Positions 1 to 6,294 of a stretch of DNA of 6,602 nt are shown piece by piece. The notes under the pieces were generated by a model. It saw only the letters and a list, made by a program, of their open reading frames with translations. It ran no database searches and was not told the origin of the DNA. This stretch comes from JAGPUQ01 sp041594335 (lineage in GTDB: Bacteria; Pseudomonadota; Gammaproteobacteria; Pseudomonadales; Porticoccaceae). A program made the translations under genes and the position numbers. Within the stretch, counting starts at the first letter, position 1, and every line of letters begins with the position of its first letter. Location: assembly GCA_041594335.1 (NCBI GenBank), contig JBFHML010000081.1:1-6602 (forward strand). Direction: 5' to 3'.

Positions 1-1
1 C

Positions 2-178
2 GCCGCCCAAGCTTGTGCCGAGCGCGGCCTGCGCCTCGCCGACGCCACTGCCTATGGGGACTCAGCCCTGGATCTGCCTTTGTTGCTGCGCGTCGCGCAC
101 CCGGTGGCGGTAGCCCCCGACCAGGGCCTGCGCCGAGCTGCTCGCGCCCGGCGCTGGCCCGTCCTCGGAGCGGAATGA
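2..178 (+). CDS. HAD-IB family hydrolase (phosphoserine phosphatase-like), 3' end only
   Basis: This is an open frame entering from the left edge and ending at TGA 176-178; 58 residues are visible and no start lies inside the window. Residues 17-24 read TAYGDSAL and continue as DLPLL. This is the GDSxxD motif IV of HAD-superfamily phosphatases, which holds the Mg2+-binding aspartates. It is followed by VAHPVAVAPDQGLRRAARARRWPVL (residues 31-55, pattern hP-AV-PD--L---A---WP-L), the typical C-terminal tail of HAD-IB enzymes related to SerB. The family hydrolyses small phosphomonoesters in the cytosol; the substrate here cannot be told from the tail. The nucleophile DxDxT motif would lie left of the window. 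The gene converges on the channel gene with no base between the two stop codons. Confidence 0.85.
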   Translation, partial: AAQACAERGLRLADATAYGDSALDLPLLLRVAHPVAVAPDQGLRRAARARRWPVLGAE

Positions 179-2419
179 TCACGCCGCTGGAGTTGCGCCC
201 GGCAACACAGCTCGGGCATCGCCATCCGCGCAGATCCGCACGTTGGCCGGTGGCGCGGCACCCGCCTTGTCCTCACCAAAATAGAGAGTGGTATGAGGGA
301 AGGGAATCTCGATGCCGGCCTTGTCGAAATACATTTTCACCAAGCGGTTGTAGGCGCGTCCCACCGCCCACTGCATGCCCGGCCGGGTCTTGATCACGGC
401 GCGAATGTTGACCGAACTGTCAGCCAGTGCCGTGACGCCGGCAACGTCGAGGGGCGCGAGGATGTCATCCTTGTGCTCACCGCGCTGTAATTCTTCAAAC
501 GCCGCCTGCAATTGCGCCACCGCCTCGTCGATATTTTCCCGATAGGCGATACCGTATTCGCCCACATGATTGGCAAACTCGCGGGTATAGTTGGAAACCG
601 CGTCGACCGCTGAAAAAGGCACAATGTGGTACGTACCCTGCAGGTCACGCAGTGCCACCGAGCGGATCCCCACGCGCTCAACCGTGCCCGCCAGTCCACC
701 CGCCTCCACAAATTCGCCGGTATTCATGGCATTTTCCAACTGAATGAATACGCCGGTAATCACGTCCTGCACCAATTTCTGCGCGCCGAACCCGACCGCC
801 AGACCAATTACCCCGGCCCCTGCGATCAACGGGCCGATGTCTACACCGATTTCGGACAGCACGATCATGGCCGTGATGATGACTAGGGTGATCGCGAGCG
901 CCGTATGGAATAGTCCGAGCAGGGTTTCGGCCCGCGCTGCGGTCTCCGCGGATCCACTCGCGTGGCGCTGCAAGCGCTGCTCGATGAGGCTCGCCAAAAC
1001 GATCCACAGCGCCGTCGCCGCGATCAGCACCACCAGGATGTCGATGCCGCTGCTCAGGGCCTGAGCCCCGGCCTCCGTGGCATACCAGGCCTCGAGGTCG
1101 AGGAGCCGCCAAGCATCCAGTGACAAAACCAGGGCCCCCAAGAGGACCAGCAGGCCCACCACCTGAAACCCGCGCGGCAGATAGATGTTGACGCGCTCCT
1201 GCAACTGCGGCATGCGGGCATTGAGTTCTGCGGACAATTGGACTTCATGGCCTAACCATTGCCGAATGACACGTAGCAGTAACAGGGCAAGACCGATATA
1301 GACGAGCGTCTCCAGCGTGGCGACAACAACAAACGGGAGCGCCGTGCTGGGCTGTAGCAGGCTCACCGACAGCACCGCCAAGGCATAACCCATCACCAAC
1401 CAGGGCCAAGTCCAAGCCAACCCCAGGAGCAAGGCCCGCCTGGCTCCGGCGGCCCGGTCCGCGCGGCGCCCCAGTAAATCCCCTACCCGCGAGCGCGCGC
1501 GCAGCACTCCGACCCAGACATACAGGAATGCCATCACCAGGACCAGTGCACGCAGCCAGGTGTCGGCGGGCGCGCCGACCCAGTCGGCCGCTAGGGGTGC
1601 CGCGGCCAGCGTGCCATAACCGACCCAGGTCACCAGGACTGCGAAGAAACGATAGCCGGCGGCTGCCTCGGCGGCGGCCAACGGCAACAAGCGCAACGCG
1701 TCATGCCGCGTGGCGAACAACATGCGCAATCCCACTTTGACGCCCTCGACCAAGAAAAAGGCGTTGAGCAACAAAGCGGCGGACTCGAGCGGTGCCTCGC
1801 CGGCGTGCGTCACCGTGGAAGCCACGGTGCCACCCACACCGTAGGATACCGCTACCAACGCCAAATCCACGATGCCCGCCAAGATCACGGCGACGAGCGT
1901 ATACAACTGTGCGACCCTCCGGGAGCCACGGCCAGCCCAGGTGTCGAGGTGACCGAACAGCGGGCGGGCCAGTAGTCGCAAGGCAATAAAAGACGCGTAG
2001 ACGATCAGCGCGAGCAGCCCCAGCCGGACCATCGCGCCATCCCCGAGACTGCGAGTTTCGCCGCTAAACAGCGCGCCGAGATTTTCCTGCAGGGCCGACC
2101 AGTCCGTGCGCACCCGCTCTCCGAATGCCCGACTTGAGGCCGCAAGGCCGCGCACCCTGTCCGGTGCTTCAGCCGCGCGGGCGGCATTCTGGACCCGGTC
2201 CTCGACACTGGGATTCGTCTCCGCCATCTCCCCGCTGGCCCCGAGCGCACGCAGCTCTTCGATAATCACTGACCGGGAATGCTCATTCTCCAACAGGTCG
2301 GCCAATTGACCGTAGTCGACCGGCGCTTCACCAACCTGGGGCGGCGCAGCAACGCCGGCAGTCGCCCAGCCGAGCAAGAGGCAGGTCAGGGAAAGGATGA
2401 ACGTTCGGTGGAAAGTCAC
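179..2419 (-). CDS. ybiO: Large MscS-family mechanosensitive channel, YbiO-like
   Basis: This is a 746-residue inner-membrane channel that would open on membrane tension to release solutes during hypo-osmotic shock. GTG at 2419 is chosen as start because AGGAGG lies 9 bases upstream; an earlier start at 2473 would put 18 basic residues before the signal peptide. Residues 1-25 form a signal peptide with likely cleavage at GVAA/PP, followed by a soluble periplasmic segment (about 26-125). Many hydrophobic helices follow between about 130 and 520. Residues 525-571 carry the MscS pore helix and start of the beta domain (GVDIGPLIAGAGVIGLAVGFG, then QDVITGVFIQLENAMNTGEFV). VERVGIRSVALRDLQGTYHIVPFS (580-603) closely resembles E. 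coli YbiO, and GIEIPFPHTTLYF (702-714) is the usual MscS C-terminal signature. E. coli YbiO is about 741 residues, so this copy looks full length. Assignment to MscS is firm; the YbiO orthology is inferred from remembered motifs. Confidence 0.93.
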   Translation of the reverse strand: MTFHRTFILSLTCLLLGWATAGVAAPPQVGEAPVDYGQLADLLENEHSRSVIIEELRALGASGEMAETNPSVEDRVQNAARAAEAPDRVRGLAASSRAFGERVRTDWSALQENLGALFSGETRSLGDGAMVRLGLLALIVYASFIALRLLARPLFGHLDTWAGRGSRRVAQLYTLVAVILAGIVDLALVAVSYGVGGTVASTVTHAGEAPLESAALLLNAFFLVEGVKVGLRMLFATRHDALRLLPLAAAEAAAGYRFFAVLVTWVGYGTLAAAPLAADWVGAPADTWLRALVLVMAFLYVWVGVLRARSRVGDLLGRRADRAAGARRALLLGLAWTWPWLVMGYALAVLSVSLLQPSTALPFVVVATLETLVYIGLALLLLRVIRQWLGHEVQLSAELNARMPQLQERVNIYLPRGFQVVGLLVLLGALVLSLDAWRLLDLEAWYATEAGAQALSSGIDILVVLIAATALWIVLASLIEQRLQRHASGSAETAARAETLLGLFHTALAITLVIITAMIVLSEIGVDIGPLIAGAGVIGLAVGFGAQKLVQDVITGVFIQLENAMNTGEFVEAGGLAGTVERVGIRSVALRDLQGTYHIVPFSAVDAVSNYTREFANHVGEYGIAYRENIDEAVAQLQAAFEELQRGEHKDDILAPLDVAGVTALADSSVNIRAVIKTRPGMQWAVGRAYNRLVKMYFDKAGIEIPFPHTTLYFGEDKAGAAPPANVRICADGDARAVLPGATPAA

Positions 2420-2428
2420 GCGGGTTTT

Positions 2429-2434
2429 CCTCCT
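2429..2434 (-). promoter_or_regulatory. Ribosome binding site deciding the GTG start of the channel gene
   Basis: On the minus strand this reads AGGAGG, a perfect Shine-Dalgarno sequence, with a 9-base spacer to the GTG at 2419. It supports a non-ATG start 18 codons inside the longest open frame. Confidence 0.8.
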
Positions 2435-2591
2435 CGTTTTGCGGGATGATCTAAAGCGACGGCATGGCACCACTAGCCGGGACCGGAGCCCCTACCGCCA
2501 AGTTCCATTCGGGGCCGAGCCTGTGCCCGGCGACACGCGGGCCGACCGCTCAGCCCGGCGGGTACCAGGCAGGTTGGGGAATACCGCCAGA

Positions 2592-4262
2592 TCAATCGGA
2601 GGGCGGCGCCAAAGCACCGGTCTCCGATTCGGTAGGGGTATCGCGCAGCGTCTGACCGCCGTGCGCGCCCTGCTCCGCAGCCAGCGTCCAACGCTCACTG
2701 CGGGCCTGATGCCATTCGACCGCCATGTCCGGGGGCACATCACCGTCGAGCAGTTGCCCAGGCGAGAGGTAGTCATAGAGCTCATTCAGGTTGCGGACAC
2801 GAAGATCATCCACGCGGCGGAAGATATGGTGTGGCGCCAATTCCGACGGCATGTGGAGCCCCATGGCTCCCAGCAGCTCCATGAAGCCGCGTAGCGTCGC
2901 GGCATGATAGTTCGCCACCCGGATGCGCTTGTCGGCGACATCAAGCCCATAGGTCAGCGCCGGATTCTGGGTGGTGATTCCCGTTGGACAACGGTTGGTA
3001 TTGCAACGCAGCGACTGGATGCAGCCCAAGGCGAACATCATCCCCCGCGCGCTATTGCACAGGTCCGCGCCAATCGCCAGGGCGCGAATCATATGAAACC
3101 CCGTGATGATCTTACCGCTCGCGATCACGCGGATCTGGTCGCGCAGCCCCGCGCCCACCAGAGCGTTGTGCACAAAGATCCAGGCGTCGCGCGCGGGCAT
3201 GCCGACTGAATTGGAGAACTCCAGGGGGGCTGCGCCGGTACCGCCCTCACCACCATCCACGGTAATGAAATCCGGGCGTATTCCGGTTTCCCGCATTGCC
3301 TTGCAAATGGCGAAGAAGTCGGTGCGCCGGCCAACACAGAGCTTGAACCCCACTGGTTTACCGCCGGAGAGGTCGCGCAGACGAGCCACAAATTCGAGCA
3401 AGCCCACGGGACTGTCAAACTCTGGATGCGACGGCGGCGACACCACGGTCTTGCCGGGCTCAATCCGGCGAATGCGGGCAATCTCTGCCGATACCTTGAC
3501 CCCGGGGAGCACGCCGCCGTGTCCGGGTTTGGCGCCCTGCGACAATTTCAACTCGATCATCTTTACCGCGTCGCGGCAGGCCTGCTCGGCAAATGCCGCG
3601 GGATCAAAACGTCCCGCCCGCGTCCGGCAGCCGAAGTAGCCGGTACCGATCTGCCAGATCAGGTCTCCGCCCTCCGCCCAATGGGCCTCGGCAATGCCGC
3701 CCTCTCCGGTGTTTTGCGCAAACCCAGCGATTCGCGCGCCGCCATTGAGCGCCCGAATCGCTGGAGCAGAAAGCGCCCCAAAGCTCATGGCAGATACATT
3801 GAGCAAGGACGCGTCGTAGGGCTGGCGACACTGATCACCGCCAATGCGCACCCGCGGCGGCTCCTGCAGTGCAGGGTGAGCGGCCATTGAATGGCTCGCC
3901 CACTCGTATCCGACGCCGTAAAGATCGCGCTGCGTCCCCAGCGGCTGGGTTTCCAATGCGCCCTTGGCGCGCTGGTAGACAATTGCCCGCAGCTCTCGCT
4001 CGATCGGGTAAGCGTCAATATTGCTATCGATAAAATACTGCTGAATTTCCGGTCGGATCCGTTCCATGAGGTAACGGCCATGACCAATGATGGGGAAATT
4101 GCGCAAGACCGTATGGCGTCGCTGCAGGGCATCGTAAAAACCCAGCGCGGCTAGCGGAATGATCGGAGCGAGCAGCCACAACACCCAGGGCTGCCGCGGC
4201 GCCAGCAAAAAAATGAGCGCCAGTACCCCCAGCAAGGCGCCCAGGAGCACGCGCCGGATCAT
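2592..4262 (-). CDS. Membrane-anchored FMN-binding glutamate synthase-like protein (GltB synthase domain)
   Basis: This is a 556-residue protein. ATG at 4262 is chosen because GGAGGG lies 8 bases upstream; the longer frame from 4343 would overlap the upstream gene. Two hydrophobic segments at residues 5-20 and 25-43 anchor the N terminus in the membrane. The rest matches the glutamate synthase FMN-binding barrel: LNVSAMSFGALS (154-165), NTGEGG (184-189), KPGHGG (245-250), VDGGEGGTGAAP (335-346), ASGK (381-384) and the 3Fe-4S motif C414-x5-C420-x4-C425 followed by PTG. The N-terminal glutaminase domain and C-terminal GXGXG domain of full-length GltB are absent. This domain family combines 2-oxoglutarate with ammonia to form glutamate, using electrons from the cluster; stand-alone anchored members are of uncertain substrate. 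It lies 49 bases downstream of the amidase gene, probably co-transcribed, which hints that ammonia is its nitrogen source. Confidence 0.9.
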   Translation of the reverse strand: MIRRVLLGALLGVLALIFLLAPRQPWVLWLLAPIIPLAALGFYDALQRRHTVLRNFPIIGHGRYLMERIRPEIQQYFIDSNIDAYPIERELRAIVYQRAKGALETQPLGTQRDLYGVGYEWASHSMAAHPALQEPPRVRIGGDQCRQPYDASLLNVSAMSFGALSAPAIRALNGGARIAGFAQNTGEGGIAEAHWAEGGDLIWQIGTGYFGCRTRAGRFDPAAFAEQACRDAVKMIELKLSQGAKPGHGGVLPGVKVSAEIARIRRIEPGKTVVSPPSHPEFDSPVGLLEFVARLRDLSGGKPVGFKLCVGRRTDFFAICKAMRETGIRPDFITVDGGEGGTGAAPLEFSNSVGMPARDAWIFVHNALVGAGLRDQIRVIASGKIITGFHMIRALAIGADLCNSARGMMFALGCIQSLRCNTNRCPTGITTQNPALTYGLDVADKRIRVANYHAATLRGFMELLGAMGLHMPSELAPHHIFRRVDDLRVRNLNELYDYLSPGQLLDGDVPPDMAVEWHQARSERWTLAAEQGAHGGQTLRDTPTESETGALAPPSD

Positions 4263-4270
4263 GCCCGCGC

Positions 4271-4276
4271 CCCTCC
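4271..4276 (-). promoter_or_regulatory. Ribosome binding site of the glutamate synthase-like gene
   Basis: The minus strand reads GGAGGG, 8 bases before ATG 4262. It lies in the 49-base gap after the amidase stop codon and favours this start over the one at 4343 inside the amidase gene. Confidence 0.7.
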
Positions 4277-4311
4277 GACCCAACCGCCACGCCGGCCCGA
4301 CACCTCGCGTC

Positions 4312-5436
4312 TCAACAAAAGATATGCTCCGACAGTAGCGCACTGACGACGTGATTGGGCGTGTTCACCACATTGCTCAGGCGCAAATCGGCGGCCACGC
4401 TACAGATCACGTAAGCCTGCTCGGGATCGTAACCGCGAGCACCGAGCAGGCTCATCATGTTCAGTACGGCATTGCGACTGGCGAGCGCGAGGTCGCCACT
4501 ACGATAGGCGCCGTCCTCGGTAATCGGCATGCCCATGGCACCCAGCGTCGCGCCACCCGGGCTCGGGCGCGGCGGCGCGTGGAACACCGGCCCCAGATGC
4601 GGACGTGCCGCCGCCCATCCCTTGCGCAGCTGAAATCGCAAACGTACGGTCGCACCCATCTCGATGGCGGTGGCACACACTTCGCCATCTCCTTGCGCGA
4701 AATGTGCATCCCCTGTGGAAAAGAGGCCGCCCTCCACATAGACCGGCAGCAGCAGCCGCGAGCCCCGAGTCAACTGCGGAACGTCGAAATTACCGCCATT
4801 CTCCCGCGGCGGGATGGTCCGCAGCCCAGAGACGGCGCAGGCACCCACGGGAACCGCACCCCGAGGATCTGGCAACTGCACTTCGCCGCCGTCTCGCGCC
4901 AGGCGCTCCTCCCGTGCCGCCCAGCCGGTGAGCAAAGCCGCCGAGGGGGCCACCGCAGAGACACCCAGAAAGGGTGCAGCCGGAATGCGTACGCCCGGGA
5001 TGCGCTCGGCCGTGGCCCAACCTTCGGCGAGTTGCCAATGCACCAGGTACGGATTGGGGAAGCGGTCGCGGAGTAGGCCGAAGCCCGGCAGGATGCATGA
5101 GAACCCGTGTGGTTGGGGCACGATATCGAGCAGTTCGACTTCCAACCCATCGCCCGGTTCGGCGCCGGAAATCCAGATCGGACCGGTCAGCGGATGTACT
5201 CGGCCGCCCTCCATCCGGGCAACATCCGCATCATTGCTGCCCGGCCGGAGCTGGCCATCAAAGGCATCGCGCGTTTCAAGGAGGATCTCCTCACCGGGCC
5301 GCACCTCGCACAAGGGCGCGATGCCCGGATGGAAACGGTTGTGGCCGGTTCGTGGTTCCGCGGCCAGCGGCTTGTTTCTATCGATCCGAATCTCTCGCAA
5401 GTCCGCTCCTTGAGGCGTGGCTTGGGGGAACGGCAT
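4312..5436 (-). CDS. Acetamidase/formamidase family protein
   Basis: This is a 374-residue cytosolic amide hydrolase of the FmdA/AmdA family, which splits formamide or acetamide into the acid and ammonia. Family signatures in order are IDRNKPLAAEP (18-28), GHNRFHPG (31-38), HPLTGPIWI (81-89), ENGGNFDVPQL (212-222), and LFSTGDAHFAQGDGEVC (238-254), the segment with the conserved Asp/His residues. AYVICSVAADLRLSNVVN (341-358) follows near the C terminus. Start choice is uncertain. ATG 5436 gives the family's usual N terminus but has no good Shine-Dalgarno sequence; the frame stays open to GTG 5580, which would add 48 residues without family resemblance. It is the first gene of a likely operon with the glutamate synthase-like gene. 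Exact substrate is not decidable, since the family includes members acting on other small amides. Confidence 0.9.
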   Translation of the reverse strand: MPFPQATPQGADLREIRIDRNKPLAAEPRTGHNRFHPGIAPLCEVRPGEEILLETRDAFDGQLRPGSNDADVARMEGGRVHPLTGPIWISGAEPGDGLEVELLDIVPQPHGFSCILPGFGLLRDRFPNPYLVHWQLAEGWATAERIPGVRIPAAPFLGVSAVAPSAALLTGWAAREERLARDGGEVQLPDPRGAVPVGACAVSGLRTIPPRENGGNFDVPQLTRGSRLLLPVYVEGGLFSTGDAHFAQGDGEVCATAIEMGATVRLRFQLRKGWAAARPHLGPVFHAPPRPSPGGATLGAMGMPITEDGAYRSGDLALASRNAVLNMMSLLGARGYDPEQAYVICSVAADLRLSNVVNTPNHVVSALLSEHIFC

Positions 5437-5611
5437 CCCGCGGCACGGCGGGATGCGGATCCCAAGGCAGGATACCAGCGCGTTGAGACCAACCCCAAAT
5501 CCCCGCTCACAGCCCACGCCAGCCGCACCGCGCCGGGCGGCCAATACGGCTTGCTGCGCCAGCGCACAAGCACAGACCACGGTCGCGCAACGATCACGAC
5601 CTACCGAATCG

Positions 5612-5617
5612 TATAAT
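5612..5617 (+). promoter_or_regulatory. Candidate sigma-70 -10 box for the DUF3096 gene
   Basis: A perfect TATAAT lies in otherwise GC-rich sequence, 48 bases before the ATG at 5666. No convincing -35 is seen at 17-18 bases upstream (AACGAT or CAACGA), and there is no extended -10 TG. If real, transcription would start near 5624 and give a leader of about 42 bases. Confidence 0.45.
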
Positions 5618-5665
5618 CCCGCAGGCTATTCGTAATCTGTGCCAATCGACCTTCAGGAATCCATC

Positions 5666-5803
5666 ATGACCGTCCATCTCGCACTGCAACCCTTACTCGC
5701 ACTCATTGCCGGTCTCCTCATCCTCGCAATGCCCAGACTGCTGAATTTCGTCGTCGCCATCTACTTGATCGTGGTCGGCCTAATCGGCCTCTTGAGGCTC
5801 TAG
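5666..5803 (+). CDS. DUF3096-type small membrane protein
   Basis: This is a 45-residue protein with AGGA 7 bases before its ATG (5655-5658). It reads MTVHLALQPLLALIAG, then a hydrophobic run to residue 22, a PRLLNF hinge (23-28), and a second hydrophobic run VVAIYLIVVGLIGLL (29-43). The layout is two short transmembrane helices joined by a Pro-Arg turn. The LQPLLALIAGLLIL-x2-PRLLNFVVAIYLIVVGLIGL pattern matches what I recall of DUF3096, a family of about 50-residue inner-membrane proteins of unknown function. It stands alone, transcribed away from the amidase gene and in the same direction as the repeat-protein gene, from which it is separated by 491 bases. No function is assigned. Confidence 0.85.
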   Translation: MTVHLALQPLLALIAGLLILAMPRLLNFVVAIYLIVVGLIGLLRL

Positions 5804-5826
5804 CGCCACAGGGACGGCAATCGGTG

Positions 5827-5859
5827 CGACCCCGCGCGCCCGTATCGCAGCGCGGGTCG
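5827..5859 (+). terminator. GC stem-loop after the DUF3096 gene, possible terminator
   Basis: The left arm CGACCCCGCGC (5827-5837) pairs with GCGCGGGTCG (5850-5859) with one bulged C, leaving a 12-base loop. It starts 24 bases after the stop codon. There is no U-run after it, so it is not a textbook intrinsic terminator; it may instead protect the transcript 3' end. Confidence 0.35.
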
Positions 5860-5966
5860 AACCCCAAAATAGGATCCCCAATCATTGGTTGTCTCTCATC
5901 GACCACACCAAATTCATCTGTATTACAGTGACCTACCTGGATGACCCCCAGGAATTGACGCAATAT

Positions 5967-6038
5967 GGCAACAAATTATCTCCAAATTCTCGCGTCTCCC
6001 TGCACAGCCGAGAAAAATTGTTTCAAATCGGCAACAAA
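5967..6038 (+). repeat. Paired GGCAACAAA direct repeat, candidate activator sites
   Basis: GGCAACAAA occurs at 5967-5975 and again at 6030-6038, 63 bases apart, which is six turns of B-DNA. Similarity extends weakly outward (CAA three bases before each copy and TCT shortly after). The copies lie about 168 and 105 bases upstream of the -24 GG, the distance range used by activators of sigma-54 promoters. That they bind an activator is inference. Confidence 0.4.
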
Positions 6039-6066
6039 ATCTCTTTTGACAAACTGAAGGCCCAGC

Positions 6067-6094
6067 TTTTCAATTATTTTTTTAGTTTATATTT
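6067..6094 (+). promoter_or_regulatory. A/T tract, possible IHF site
   Basis: Only one C and one G occur in 28 bases. TTTCAATTATTTT at 6068-6080 matches 7 of the 9 fixed positions of the IHF consensus WATCAANNNNTTR. It is centred about 60 bases before the -24 element, where IHF often bends DNA at sigma-54 promoters. The match is weak and any A/T-rich bend would look similar. Confidence 0.35.
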
Positions 6095-6133
6095 CATGGT
6101 ATTAGAAGACATCCCCGCCTTTCCGACGACAGC

Positions 6134-6148
6134 TGGCACACTTGTTGC
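6134..6148 (+). promoter_or_regulatory. Sigma-54 (RpoN) -24/-12 promoter
   Basis: The sequence TGGCAC-A-CTTG-TTGC has the invariant GG (6135-6136) and GC (6147-6148) separated by exactly 10 bases, and matches the TGGCACG-N4-TTGC consensus at all but one position. The predicted start of transcription is near 6160, giving a leader of about 135 bases to the ATG at 6295. Such promoters need an ATP-dependent enhancer-binding activator, and suitable upstream elements are present. Confidence 0.75.
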
Positions 6149-6154
6149 GCTTTA

Positions 6155-6202
6155 GCATCGCAGGACGCCGATCCCATGACGGCGTCCCACCGACCCCGAT
6201 GC
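6155..6202 (+). other. Extended hairpin at the predicted 5' end of the leader
   Basis: GGACGCCG (6163-6170) and CGGCGTCC (6180-6187) form a perfect 8-bp stem around a 9-base loop. Outside it, GCATCG (6155-6160) can pair with CGATGC (6197-6202) across an asymmetric internal loop. The inner stem begins within a few bases of the predicted sigma-54 start site, a position typical of stems that protect mRNA from 5' decay. It could also be a protein-binding dyad. Confidence 0.45.
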
Positions 6203-6212
6203 CGGCGTACGA

Positions 6213-6271
6213 CGCCCGGACCGACGGGGCGGCTATTGCAAGCGAGCGCCACAGCGGCGCGCGTTCGCGCC
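6213..6271 (+). other. Two further leader hairpins before the ribosome binding site
   Basis: CGCCC (6213-6217) can pair with GGGCG (6227-6231). GGCGCG (6256-6261) pairs perfectly with CGCGCC (6266-6271) around a CGTT tetraloop, ending 10 bases before the Shine-Dalgarno. GC-rich sequence makes short inverted repeats common, so the first is weak; the second is a stable tetraloop stem close enough to influence translation. Confidence 0.35.
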
Positions 6272-6281
6272 ATCGCCAAGA

Positions 6282-6287
6282 AAGGAG
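6282..6287 (+). promoter_or_regulatory. Ribosome binding site of the repeat-protein gene
   Basis: AAGGAG with a 7-base spacer to ATG 6295. It is strong and fixes the start of the truncated gene. Confidence 0.75.
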
Positions 6288-6294
6288 ACACATC

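Larger units (their letters stand above)
5804..6294. other. Long intergenic control region with AT-rich core
   Basis: These 491 bases contain no credible gene. The first 70 or so are GC-rich with a stem-loop. About 5881 to 6115 is clearly AT-rich compared with everything else in the window, and from about 6155 to the next start the sequence is again GC-rich and full of hairpins. The layout fits an upstream activating region, an A/T bend, a sigma-54 promoter and a structured leader for the repeat-protein gene. An 88-codon open frame at 5889-6155 starts with TTG, has no ribosome binding site, resembles nothing I know and covers the promoter, so I do not call it. Confidence 0.6.

Noticed and set aside
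13..393. 126-codon plus-strand open frame at the left edge
   Set aside because: It is out of frame with the phosphatase tail (2-178) and overlaps the 3' end of the channel gene; it is Arg/Pro-rich and typical of a shadow.
3103..3639. 178-codon plus-strand open frame opposite the glutamate synthase-like gene
   Set aside because: It is a shadow of the minus-strand gene, which has FMN and 3Fe-4S motifs here; the predicted sequence is low-complexity Ser/Pro/Arg.
4351..5076. 241-codon plus-strand open frame opposite the amidase gene
   Set aside because: It is an antisense shadow in GC-rich DNA; the minus strand carries clear amidase motifs over the same bases, while this frame is rich in Arg/His/Gln and matches nothing known.
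5854..5865. GGGTCGAACCCC resembling a tRNA T-arm
   Set aside because: No acceptor stem, anticodon arm or CCA context can be folded around it; it overlaps the GC stem-loop at 5827-5859.
6046..6074. TTGACA with TTCAAT at 17-base spacing as a sigma-70 promoter
   Set aside because: The -35 is perfect but the -10 matches only 4 of 6 in AT-rich sequence, and the sigma-54 element downstream is a much better fit; I cannot exclude a secondary promoter.
5889..6155. 88-codon plus-strand open frame in the AT-rich intergenic region
   Set aside because: It starts with TTG, has no ribosome binding site, has no recognisable family or composition typical of its neighbours, and runs through the sigma-54 promoter.
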